The translations under genes were made by a program, and so were the position numbers. The notes below the pieces were generated by a model that worked only from the letters and a program-made list of their open reading frames with translations, searched no databases and had not been told where the DNA came from. A stretch of 64,000 nt of DNA. Origin: Gnetum montanum (taxonomy: Eukaryota; Streptophyta; Gnetopsida; Gnetales; Gnetaceae). Location: NCBI GenBank assembly GCA_015680685.1, contig MNCI01015499.1, forward strand, positions 1,446,306 to 1,510,305, in the 5' to 3' direction. Numbering within the stretch: the stretch's first letter is position 1; each line of letters opens with the position of its first letter. Of the stretch, positions 35,262 through 46,108 are shown in pieces.

Positions 35262-36235
35262 TGATGAATCTTAGTTTATTGTGTTTATTAGCAAGGCCCC
35301 ATTGACACAATCTATTACATCAATGAGGCCTTGTTAACTAGGCCCCAACAACAAGGCCCCATCGACATAGTCTATCATGTCGGTGATGCCTTCTCGATGC
35401 AATCTATTACATCGATGCAATCCCACTGATGCAGGGATCTATTCTGATCTATAAATACAAGCTTACCAGCCACATTTATGGCATCAATTTTTTATAAGAG
35501 TAGCAAAGCTCTTGTAGTTTATTTATTTGAAAGTTAGAATATTTTTCCCAAGTGCTTGTACCAAACTCATTAAGTATACAGATATTTATTCAAGCATTGT
35601 TGTACCTGAGCATGATAGTATGTGCAGCAATAAAGATGAACTTTTTGATAAACCTTGTAGTATTCTAGATAGTTGAAATGTTTTATTTATGCATTTAATG
35701 TTTTTAATTATTTATGAAATGTTTTCTGGTAATTAATCTAATGATGTAATTAAGCAAGATAAGCCAGATAAATTAAACACATAAGTATGACTACTTTGAG
35801 TGTAACACATATTCACTTGGTAATTCCAATAGTGTTATTACTTAGTATGCCTAGTAGTGTAGTGCTTGGTAATCTAGCAGCGGATACATAGGTTTAGGAT
35901 GTGTGTGGAGAGTGGGATCATATGCTTATGTTAGTACTAGTTAGATACTAGTTAATTAGTTAAATTAAATTAGTTAATCTAATTACTTTATCTCTCTTTA
36001 AATACAAAAATCATAAAATACAAAATGATAAAAAATCAGATGCCTCAATTACACTTAATCATACTTATGTATGTCACAAGTGTAATTGAGAAGACAACGA
36101 ACAACCTTAAGGCAAGGTTTGCTTCCTAAAAGACTAGTGCATTGGAAACTATAAAGTCCATGAAATTTGATCAGATTGCACATGAATGCTTTATGATTTG
36201 TATGGTTGGATGTAGGGGTACCTCGCCACTCATCA
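35262..36235 (+). repeat. Gyp-A 3' LTR
   Basis: It begins TGATGAATCTTAG and ends CTCGCCACTCATCA. It aligns with 24033-24952 throughout, with many differences that are mostly transitions by eye, so the insertion is old. The U3 motif array is longer here. Confidence 0.92.
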
Positions 36236-36240
36236 ATAAT
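36236..36240 (+). repeat. Target site duplication of Gyp-A (right)
   Basis: ATAAT, identical to 24028-24032. Confidence 0.85.
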
Positions 36241-36340
36241 GAACTAAGCACTTAATGTAACTAAGGGTATGGGTAAGGTATAGAATCATTAAGAATTTAT
36301 GAAAACACTTTAGTAACTTCGAACCCTTGATTGATTGTAG

Positions 36341-38600
36341 ATGGTCCCAAAGAGAGGAGCACAAGGTGAACTTCCACAACTAGCAAGCAAGCGACCAAGA
36401 GGCAATGGAAGAGGTCAAATGGAAAAAAAAGAGCTAGAAGCAAAACATGCAAAATAGGAGGCTCAATCCTTCAGCATCCATCAAGAAACCCCTACTATAG
36501 GACAATTGGCCTAAGTAGAAGCAAAAGGACCATAAGAATAAGGATAGTGTCTAATGTTGTCACAAGAATGCCTCCAAGCCATCCAAGAGAAATCACTCCT
36601 GACCATAGTAGCTGTGGAAATAAACTTTGGTTCATTCATGAAATTTTTTCTAAAGGTGATAAGGACACAACTCCAAACATCACCACTATGGCTTATCCTC
36701 TCAAACAGTGGTGAATGGTGTCTAGGAAAGACCTACCAATTCTAACATAATAAAGAAGAGAATGCTACAATTAACATTAAGGAAGTCTATGTTTCTTATT
36801 CAGTCAAGGCAATAGTAGAAGCTTTAAATGTGCCTGATGAAGGGACAAGACTAGCACATCTTTCCACTAGATCAGTCACAGAAACTAAAAAACTATGATC
36901 AAAATGGACATATGGTAAAGAAGATAAGGAGTATAATGAACTAACTTTGAAGGAAAGAATTGGCACATATCATTTATTTCACATAAAGAGAATAAACAAA
37001 TTATCTACCTATGTGGCTAGAGGAAGTGTGATTCTAATGGGAAAGTACAATGCAAATCTCACACAACTCTATTTCATAAAGATCCAAAGGCAATTAGAGG
37101 AAAAGAAGGTAAGGAAGCTCATACTTCCATTATCTTACCTAATTAGGAAGTTGTGAAAACATGCTAAAATCCTAGGATACACTAATGACCTCATCAGGAA
37201 GGCTTAAAATGCCTCATATGATGAAATGCTCAAGCTAGCACCATCAAAGAAAGATTAGGTGGAGGAACAAACAAGAGTTGGGCAAACCACACAAGCCACT
37301 AAACAACAATAGCAAGTGGGACCCAGTCGTCAATAGTAAGAGTAGCAATAAAAGAATAGCAAGAACAATAACAATAGCAATAGCAAGTTCACCCACCATC
37401 GCTATAATATTACAAGCCATCCATGAGTGATCTACAACAAATCATAGAGACTATTAGTTGGAAACCATGTGAGGAGGCCAACCTCAATAGAGTTATCGAT
37501 AGTGCCATACAATCCACAATTTCCACAAACCCTGCAAGTGGATAGATATCTTTGCAGTCATGGGGAGAGGCCCAATGGTTACAATAGATTTGTGGGAACA
37601 CTACATCATTCCAAGTAGTGCTTAAAATAGGAAAAGGAGCCAAAGTTGTGGTTATGTAACATCAAGATGCAGAAGGAGTAATGGAAGTGATGATGAATCA
37701 TATCAAGAAATCCTTTAACATATCTATTGTGCCACTAGCTGATCTAACTATAGCAAGGGATGCTCAAGTGTTAGTTAGTACATTAATGACTCCTGTCGAT
37801 CATAAGAATGTGCTAGACAAACTACTACAAATTAGGTAAGTAATGATAAATCTTTTTGACATCCCAAGTGATGTCACTATAATATAGTTAGAGTTAATAG
37901 TAACCAAGGATAATATAGCTGATATTGTGATCCTAAGGGCTAAATGTAAGGATCCAACACAATATGTTGTGTTTGACTAGCTAGAATAGTTCAAAATAGA
38001 ACAAGTTAATTACTTGCTAGAGTAGAATAAGCATATGGAGAAGGAGAAAGCAATGTGGAATGCCTTGGTAGCAGAAGCATAAGCATACACACATGCTAAG
38101 GCATTCACTGTAGCATAAGAGAAAAATAACAAAACCCACTGTAGATGATACCAAGTTGACTAATGTGGAGAAGAAAAAGAACATTTTTAAGGAGAGCATC
38201 CATCAATTGAGAGAATAGCTGCTGAAAGTCATCCAAGATATGAGCTAATTAGCAAGAAATAATAGAACCCTCTTAATAGAGAAGCTATGCATGATTAGAA
38301 AAAAATCACCTATTGAGATAAACGCATCAAAAAATGAAGCTAAGAAACATGAAAGGCTCAAGGAACACTTTCATGACCAGGGTGGGATGTATAAGAAAAT
38401 CAATGAGAAGGAGATCTATATGGCTAATTCTCGAATCAACTCCATATCAACACAAAATCTAGATTGGCAGTCCATCTTGAATAGTTATGCTCATGTCCAC
38501 CAAGTGGAAGTTAAAAACAAAGACTTACAAATAAAGGATATAAAAGAATACATGAGGTTAGCTAACCCTTGCTATGCTAACTTGGCCATGTTAATAGCAG
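36341..38600 (+). pseudogene. Gyp-B ORF3, first copy (C-terminus cut off)
   Basis: The start is the ATG at 36341, directly after TGATTGTAG (acceptor-like). The N-terminus MVPKRGAQGELPQLASKRP is basic. Conserved blocks: VSYSVKAIVEALNVPDEGTRL; YGKEDKEYNELTLKERI; STYVARGSVILMGKYN, then LTQLYFIKIQRQLEEKKV; and LPLSYLIRKL (about 37000-37156). This block resembles the 'putative plant transposon protein' domain of plant gypsy elements. A Gln-rich part follows, then a heptad-like coiled coil up to about 38590 (KHERLKEHFHDQGGMYKKI). The duplication junction near 38.6 kb removes the C-terminus. The frame is interrupted by many stops. Confidence 0.72.
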
Positions 38601-40469
38601 GCAAACCCCACAATAGTGAAAAACAACCATGTGCAAAAGAAAGAGCAAGAGCCACAAAACTAAAAGACACCCTATGACCATTAACTAAGAACAAAAAAAT
38701 TTTTGAAACATGCATGGAAACATCTAAACCACTTACTAGTTCCCAATCTAAGAAAATGAATCCAACTAAGGACCTAAACACAAAGTTAATAACTCATGAT
38801 CACATACCAAAAGAAAAAGAAAAAGAAAACAAAGACTTAGATAATCAAAACTCATCTACCATCCAGATCACCTAGGATGATAGCCAAAAAGGTAAATCAA
38901 TAATGATGGTATGTGAACCACTTAGAGTGTATGATCTAGGAGATCTAAGGAGCATCTTTTGAACACTCACCCATGAGTTCAGTCATGGGGGAGATGCCTT
39001 ATCATGATTGAAAATTAATAAGTGTTTTTTTCATTTTTTGTTTTACACTTCTTTTTACCTCTCCTAATTCTTTGATACAATTCTTCCTATTCTTTAATAG
39101 TTTTCATTTCTTAAATTTTTTACATTCTTTTACATTTTTCATTCTTTACACTTTTTCACAATTTTTACTATCTTTTTCAATTCTTTTATACTTTTTTTTA
39201 AACCATTTGTAAATAATTTTAAATACTAATAAGACATATTAAATAAAGGCAAGATGTAGTCCAATAAGGTGAAGATTTCTCTATGTTATCAAGTCATAAG
39301 AGACTGATTATCTAAATAATGAGCCCACATCATCCATCCATCCATTCCATTAATAAGAGGTTCTTACCATGGCCATAATGATATTCTTTTCCAACATATA
39401 ACTATGAATAAACTTGTGATCATTATGCCTAGACCGAAAAGTGAAGAACCAAGAGGGAATGTAAAGGGCATAACATCAAGGGGATTTGTGGATTATTTTC
39501 AATTACTATTAAGAGTTCTATTATGTTGCTAAGGTTGTATTATATCCTTGTAGATCTAATGAAAAATGGAAGTAAGAGTGAAATAAGTGCTACCTTAAAA
39601 GGGTTGACCCAAATAAAAATAAAAGGGCACAAAATAAGTATTTGGCAGTCCCACTAGAAAAACATGTTACCCATGCCTAAAGGTAGGTAGCTTCTCAAAA
39701 ATCTAAAAATAAAAATAAGCACTATGAATAAAACTCCTCACTTGGACAATACACCAAGTGAAAATACTCCTTGCAACATTGATAGTCTCATAGTTGTAAT
39801 TCCAAGAGATGAAATGATGTGATGTCACTAAAATCTAGTTTGGACTTGGTTTGAATCTTGGACAGAAAGGCTAGTGATTACTTTAACCATTAATAAAACA
39901 AAAAATTCATCATGCCTATGGTAAGACATCTTGCATCCCAATTTCTACAATCCCTTCTAATTCCATCTCATCTCACTATTTAAATAGTCCTAACTTATGG
40001 TTTTGTGTAACATAGAGTTATTTTTCCAATTTGGTGGTACTAACATGTGTGTTTTGCTAAATAGGTATTCATTACATTCAACTCCTTAAATTCCTAAGAA
40101 CACTTCTAAGCATGGTTCTATAAGGGTATTGAGGGCTAGAGCTTTCTTTGGGGGGGACCCACTTGTATAACTATTGTATCTTATACCTACAAAGCAATTC
40201 CACATCATCTTGAACCTTTCAAACATTAATAAACACTTCCCATATCATTTACACTATCCATTTTAAAAATATGAATTCATTACCCTTCTTACCCAACTTA
40301 TAAACTTTCATAGCTTGAGATTCCTTCTCTATGAACTTTCAATGATAAATTTATTGATAAAAATAAGCATATTTTCATCATCCAGACCCTCTGAGAAACC
40401 TTAAAACATTCTAAACCTCCAAAAGAATTAATTTTTTCCATCAATCCCTTCTAAAAAATGAATTTTCTT

Positions 40470-40600
40470 GGGCTCTGATATCAAGTCGTTGATATCGGGT
40501 TCACACTGATATCGAGTCCACACCAATATTAGATCCCCAATGTCAAGTCCTCAATATCAAGTCTCAAAAAATCTGGATATATGCAGGGACTCAGAAAGTT
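40470..40600 (+). promoter_or_regulatory. Candidate internal promoter before ORF3 (Gyp-B, second unit)
   Basis: Three GATATC motifs (about 40477, 40491, 40508) with TCGGGTTC and TCGAGTCC extensions are followed by GATCCCCAATGTC and TGGATATATGCAGG. The Gyp-B family LTRs carry the same GATATCGGATCCCC-type motifs upstream of their TATA box (see 44262-44330). The first unit has a shorter form at 23588-23620 with CCTATAAAATC. Function is inferred. Confidence 0.45.
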
Positions 40601-41129
40601 TTTTCATCATTTTTCATTTGTGTTAAGGGATTTTTTTTGAATTTTCTTTTCCAATCTAAGCTCTGACCTCCTAGCTTTCCCAAGTCATAACTTGACCATT
40701 ATCACTCCAATTTTCATGCTTTTCAAACCTATTTGATCATGAAGTGCTCAACTTAGTCATAGGGGGTGCTAGTGAGAAAAATCTAAGCTAATTTTCAAAA
40801 AATTATAATGCCCTCAAAGGTATTTTAAGGGTAAGTATAAAGAGATAGCTAAAATGTTTAAATAATAATCACACATATTAATGTTAAAACACTCAATTAA
40901 TGTTCTTAAGAAATCATAACCATCATCATGAGTTATACATAAGAACAAATTAGATAACCATAAAGAATTATAAAAAGATTAACACCTATGGGGTTATTTT
41001 TTGCAAAACGTTTCTAACTATGCAATCATAAACTAAGAACTTAATGAAACTAAGGGTATGAGTAAGGTATGAAACCGTTAAGAATACATGGGAAATACCT
41101 TAGTAATTTTTAATCCTTAATGATTACAA

Positions 41130-44035
41130 ATTGTCCCAAAGATAGGAACACAAGGAGGACCCTCACAAGGAGCAAGTAAGCAACCAAGAGGCCAAGGCAA
41201 GGCTAAACTAGAGGATAAAAACTAATGTACAAGGAGTAGGAAGCCCAATCATTCAACATTCATCAAGACACTCCTGCTACAAGAAACTTGGCCCAAGAAG
41301 AGGTAGAAGAACCACAAGTGCTAGGACAACGTCTCACATGATCATAGGACTACCTCCATGCCATCCAAGAAAGATCCATCCTAACCACAATCATCATGGA
41401 GATGAACTTTGGCCTATTTATGGAATTTGTTCCTGGTAAGGACACGACTCCAAGTATCACCACTATGGCCCATACTATCACAAAATGGTGAATGGTACCT
41501 TGGAGAGACTTACCAGTTTTAGCATAACAATGAAGAGGGAACTACTATTAACATTGGAGGAATCTCAATGTCATCCTTGATCAACGCAATTGTAGAAGCT
41601 TTGAATATACCCAACAAAGAAGCAAGGTTAGAACATCCGTCCATCCAATTTGATCCTAAAACTAGAAAGCTATGGCTAAAATGGGATTATGGCAAAGAAG
41701 ATAAGGGCTATACTGAGCTAACTTTGGAAGAAAGAATATACTTCAAAATTTTCATTTATCACATATTCCCAGCAAAAGGACTCAATTAACTATCAACTTA
41801 TGTGACTAGAGGTAGTGTGATTCTGATGGGCAAGTACAATGTCAACCTCTCACAACTCTATTTCATGGAAATCCAAAGGTAATTTGAAGAAAAGAAGGTG
41901 GGGAAGCCAACACTTCCATTTCCTTACCTTATCAAGAAGCTATGCAAGCGAGCCAAGATCTTGGAATACAACAACGACAAGCCCAAGAGAGCCCAAAATG
42001 CTTTATATGCTGAGTTGCTCAAACTAGAACCACTAAGGAAAGATCATGGTGAGGAGCAAGAGTAAGAATAGGAATAAGAGCAACAAAAAGAACAATAGCA
42101 AGTAGGGCCCAACAACCAAAAATAATAGTAGTAGCAATAAGAACAACAAGTTCCACCACTGCTACTATAAGATTATAGACCATTGATGAGTCTTCTACAA
42201 TAGATTATAGAAACAATTAGTTGGAAAAAAAGGAAAGAGGCCAATTTATACAAAGTTATTAATAGTGCCATTAGACCCACAATTTCAGCTAATCCAGCAA
42301 GTGGACAAATTTTATTACAATCAAGAGGAGAGGTACAATGTTCATAATAGATCTCTAGGAGTGCTGCATCATACTAAGTGGTGCTAGAATCTAGAGAAGG
42401 AACCACAATAGTGGTAATGTAGCACCAAGATGGAGCAAGAGTAGCAAAGGTGATCACTGATCATATCAAGAAATCTTTCAATGTACATATTGTATCACCA
42501 ATGGATCTAACTGAAGCCAGAGATGCTTAGATGTTAGTTGTAACCTTCATGACTCCTTCTAATCATGGGAATGTGCTCAATAAACTACTATAGAATAGAC
42601 AAGTCATGACAACACTATTTGACATTCCTAGTGATGTCACTATAGTATACTCTGAGCTCATCACCACCAAAGGAAAACTAGTCATGGTAGAGACCAGGGT
42701 AGATCATGCAAAAGAAGAAATTCTGAAACTACAAGAAAAGCTCATAACCTTGAAACCTAAATGAAGATACCTAATGCAATTCATTACACTTGACCAAATC
42801 AAGCAATTCAAAAAAAATGATAGCAGCAACTTGATTAAGAAAAATAAATAATTGGCAATATAGAAGAAGAAACCAATATGGAATTCCTTTGTAGCTAAAG
42901 CATAGACCTTTGCACATGTGAAGGCACTTATCATAGTATAGGAGGAAAAAAAACAACTTGTTGCTAATAACATGAGGTTGACCAATGTAGAAAAATAGAA
43001 AAACATATTAGAGGAGAGCATCCACCAGTTAAGGGAATAACTAGTGAGGGTTAACCAAGATATGAGTTTCCTTGTAAGAGAAAATAGAACCCTCCCTATG
43101 GAGGAGGTACGTGCCATTTGACAAAAATATTCCATTGAAATTAGTGCATGGAAAACTGAGACAAAGAAACATGAGAGGCTTAAGGAACACTTCCGTGACT
43201 AAGTGGGCATGTACCAAGATATGAGCTACCTTGCAAGAGAAAATAGAACCCTCTCTATGGAGGAGGTACGTGCCATTTGACAAAATTCTTCCATTGAAAT
43301 CAGTGCATGGCAAACTGAGACAAAGAAACATGAGAGGATCAAGGAACACTTCCATGACTAAGTGGGCATGTACCAACAGATAAACAAGAAAGAAATCCAT
43401 ATTGAAAAGGCCAAAATTAGCATAATTTTAGCATAGAATCTTAATTGGAAACTCATACTAGATAGTTATGCCCTTATCCACCAAGCAGAAATTAAAAATA
43501 AAGACCTACAAATTGAGGACTTGAAAGAGTATGTGGGGTTAACTAACCTTTGTTATGCTAACTTAGCCATGTTAATAGCAAGAAGGCCTAGAAATGAGCT
43601 AGAACAGCAAGTAGCAGCCACATATACTCTATATGAGAAAGAGTTTGCATATCATAAAGATGCCTTGTAGAAACTTCAAATAGCAAACTCTGAACTAAAA
43701 GTAGTAAAGATTGGCTACCATGGGCAAAAATATGTAGCAGTAAACCTAGCCAAAAGATTAACAAACTACCATGAACTTTGAGAGAAGGCTAGAGAATTTG
43801 AAGAGGAGAGAAGGCAATTTGTAGCTTGGTATGTCAAAGTAAATAAAATGTTTCCATAGCTACCATGCCCATGGGATGTGCCAATTCCATCAAACATTGG
43901 TTCATTCACATGAATAATTCATGATCCCAGAATGAAATAAGAATAACTTTAGGTGCTCCTAAATTGATACAAACTCCAAAAGCCCGAGGATAAGGGAAAG
44001 CAACCAATGGAAAAGCCACTGCCACTTGGAACCAC
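41130..44035 (+). pseudogene. Gyp-B ORF3, second copy (complete extent)
   Basis: By alignment the start codon is ATT at 41130 (ATG in the first copy), so initiation is lost. The central domain is best preserved here: IVEALNIPNKEARLEHPSI; WDYGKEDKGYTELTLEERI (about 41670-41740); TYVTRGSVILMGKYN; and LPFPYLIKKLCKRAKILEY (about 41905-41966). The long Glu/Lys-rich C-terminal half (42620-43800) looks coiled-coil and includes a duplicated 53-residue block. The end, PSNIGSFT then IIHDPRMK, matches the C-terminus of Gyp-A ORF3. There is no catalytic motif that I know; a structural or RNA-binding role is possible but unproven. Confidence 0.72.
43059..43376 (+). repeat. Tandem duplication of 159 bases in the ORF3 coiled coil
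   Basis: Units 43059-43217 and 43218-43376 both encode a block with ENRTL, MEEVRAI, IEISAW and TETKKHER. The period 159 is 53 codons, so the frame is kept. The first ORF3 copy (about 38230-38390) has a single unit. Confidence 0.87.
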
Positions 44036-44185
44036 ATAAGGCTACATCTAACTTTGCCAAATTTTTTTTATTTGTAAAGTTGCCATGATTTGTGTTATTT
44101 TTATAAACTCCACTATGGCATTAGAGAGTCATGTATATAGTGGTTAGTGTCATGTGAATCTACCTTCCAATTTTGTAAGGAACTC

Positions 44186-45136
44186 TATCTTCATTTTTTT
44201 AACTCAAGGATGAGTTTTCAATCAGTCGTGGGGGTATAATAAATCCAAATTTTTCTCAACAACAATATCAGGTATCTAATATCAGAGCCACGATATCGGA
44301 TCCCCAATAGCAAGGCACAAGATGTGATATCATGTATCCAATATTATAAACATGTGTGAGCCTATAAATACAACACTTAAGCACACCATCCACATACATT
44401 TTTCATTTCATACTTTGCAAAATTTCATCAATTTGTTTAGCACTTAACACTTAGGAGTGTATGCCTGTAGTGTGATGTTTAGTAATTGAACAAAGTCCTT
44501 ATTTGAGTGGAATGTACTTGGACACATTTCATGCACAAAAATAGAGATTAAGATTACTTTGCATCATTGTAACATCACTTAGTTTTTACTGTTTACACTT
44601 AGAATAATTTTCTTACTTTCACTTAACTTAATGTTTACTATTTTCTCTAGTTACTGATTTACTTTCTATGCATGTTATCATTGTTGTTATTAAGCGGAAT
44701 GGATGCAAATAATTCTGAGCATTAAGTATAATCGTTTGGTAACCTAGTAGTATTATCACTTGGTTCGCCCAGTAGCATAATACTTGGTAATCCCAGTAAT
44801 GATTGCATGAGTCCAAGACATGTATGGAGAATCAAGAACATATGTCCATCACATATGCTAGATTAGATTTGTTTACTATCACTTAGAGTTAGGAACCACT
44901 CCATATACTTTATGTTTACTAGGAGTAATATGGCCCATACAACATTAGTATCATACACCTCACCATGAGTTAAACAATATGCATCAATTTTAATAACTCA
45001 CATGGGAAGACAATGATCGTGAACCCTAACTAATTACTAGCATAATTACATTGCCTTGTCCATGGAATTTGACTGAGCTACACGTGAACACTCATAACTC
45101 ATATGGTTGAGTGTTAGACACCTTCATAGCTTATCA
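44186..45136 (+). repeat. Extra LTR copy of the Gyp-B family with PPT flank
   Basis: An LTR at 44237-45136 (starting TAATAAATCC, TG mutated, ending AGCTTATCA) lies just before the true 3' LTR. The sequence before it (AGGAACTCTAT up to GTGGGGGTA, 44188-44236) is repeated before the 3' LTR (45139-45200). There is no target duplication, so this looks like recombination rather than insertion. The U3 has GATATCGGATCCCC and related motifs, then CTATAAATACAAC at about 44362. Confidence 0.8.
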
Positions 45137-45200
45137 ATAAGGAACTCTATCCTAATTTTTTTTTAACTTGAGGACAAGTTTTTAGTTAGTCATGGGGGTA

Positions 45201-46103
45201 TGATAAATCATAATTTGGTAGAATACGATATTGGATATACAATATCATATCCTCAATATTGTAGAACTAGCTACATCATCGTGTATGCAACATCACAAGA
45301 TGCATGCTAGCCTCTAAGTATAACACTTAGGCACACAAATCAACAATAGATTTCAATCCATAGTAGCATAACTCTTTTAGTTTGTTTCCATGATTTTAGT
45401 CTTAACTACTTAGTAGTGTATGCCCACAATGTGATGTTAAGTGATTGTATGAAGTCTTTATTCAAGTGAAGTGTACTTGGACACATTTCATGACTAGTAA
45501 TAAAGATTGATATTACTTATCATCATTACAATATCCACTTAGTTTTCTTAATTTTTACTTAGAATAATATTTACCATTTTCACTTAGATTACTAATTACA
45601 GTTTTCCTTAGTTAATCATTTACTTTATTAGCACTTTATTTTACATGTTGAAGTAAGTGATATGAATACGACTAGTTTCAAGTGCTAAGTGCAATTATCT
45701 AGTAACCTAGTAGTGTTATTACTTTGTATGCCTAGTAGTGGTACACTTGGTAATCCCAGTGATGACTACATGAGTCCAAGATGTGTACTGCAAATCAAGA
45801 CCAGATATTCATCACCATAAGATAAAATAGATCTATTTACTATTTTTCTTAAAATTAAAAACTATTTTCAATTTCTTGTATTTTCTAGGAGGAATGACCT
45901 TTCAACATCAACATATCATATACCTCACTGAGAGCTAAACCATACATGTAGACTTTACTAGATTCACATGGAAAGATAATGGTCTCAGACTTAAACCAAT
46001 TACGAGCATAATCACATTGCCTCATCCATGGATTACAATCTGGTTGCGCGTGAAATGGTTGTGACTTGTATAGTTGGGTGTTGGATTGCTACACCACTCA
46101 TCA
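45201..46103 (+). repeat. Gyp-B 3' LTR
   Basis: It begins TGATAAATCATAATTTGG after CATGGGGGTA and ends CACCACTCATCA, followed by AGGCA. It is the partner of 17485-18351; the U3, TATA region and 3' half align. Confidence 0.9.
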
Positions 46104-46108
46104 AGGCA
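46104..46108 (+). repeat. Target site duplication of Gyp-B (right)
   Basis: AGGCA, identical to 17480-17484. Confidence 0.88.

Larger units (their letters stand above)
24033..36235 (+). mobile_element. Gyp-A: full-length Athila/Tat-type gypsy element
   Basis: A 12.2-kb element with LTRs of 920 and 974 bases, the duplication ATAAT, an Asp-type primer site and a CATGGGGGTA purine block before the 3' LTR. Internal order: gag, protease, RT, RNase H, integrase, spacer of about 2 kb, ORF3. It is the only gypsy copy here with a whole pol. Numerous stops and a lost integrase glutamate make it inactive. It sits in the Gyp-B spacer; the matching place in the second Gyp-B unit (about 41030) is empty. 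Confidence 0.93.
38596..43600 (+). repeat. Gyp-B second copy of the spacer-ORF3 unit
   Basis: A tandem duplicate of 21540-38595 (minus Gyp-A). The junction lies within ORF3 sequence: the coiled-coil block CYANLAMLIA at about 38570 runs straight into AAAGAAAGAGCAAGAGCC, which aligns with 21585-21600. The second copy includes its own pyrimidine tract (39024-39205), CATGTTACCCATGC motif (about 39663), purine motif TTTGGGGGGGACCCACTTG (about 40147), GATATC block (40477-40560) and ORF3. It preserves the site where Gyp-A inserted in the first copy, uninterrupted (about 41025-41045). Confidence 0.85.
17485..46103 (+). mobile_element. Gyp-B: non-autonomous gypsy element, Athila/Tat type, with nested Gyp-A
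   Basis: The outer LTRs (17485-18351, 45201-46103), the Asp-type primer site and the perfect duplication AGGCA define the element. Without Gyp-A and its 5-base duplication it is about 16.4 kb. It encodes gag and protease but has no RT, RNase H or integrase: the protease end leads into the pre-RT block and then straight into post-integrase spacer sequence. The spacer plus ORF3 unit occurs twice in tandem (about 21540-38595 without Gyp-A, and 38596-43600). At the 3' end there is an additional LTR copy, 44237-45136. Confidence 0.9.

Noticed and set aside
42704-43400. Long minus-strand open frames with Phe/Leu/Cys-rich translations
   Set aside because: They are antisense shadows of the Lys/Glu-rich ORF3 coiled coil and its 159-base duplication.
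33238-44035. ORF3 as a retroviral-type envelope gene
   Set aside because: There is no signal peptide, cleavage site or membrane segment in any of the three copies; similarity is to a plant transposon protein domain and coiled coils.
44237-45136. An independent solo LTR inserted in Gyp-B
   Set aside because: No target duplication; instead the PPT flank is repeated on both sides, which indicates recombination.
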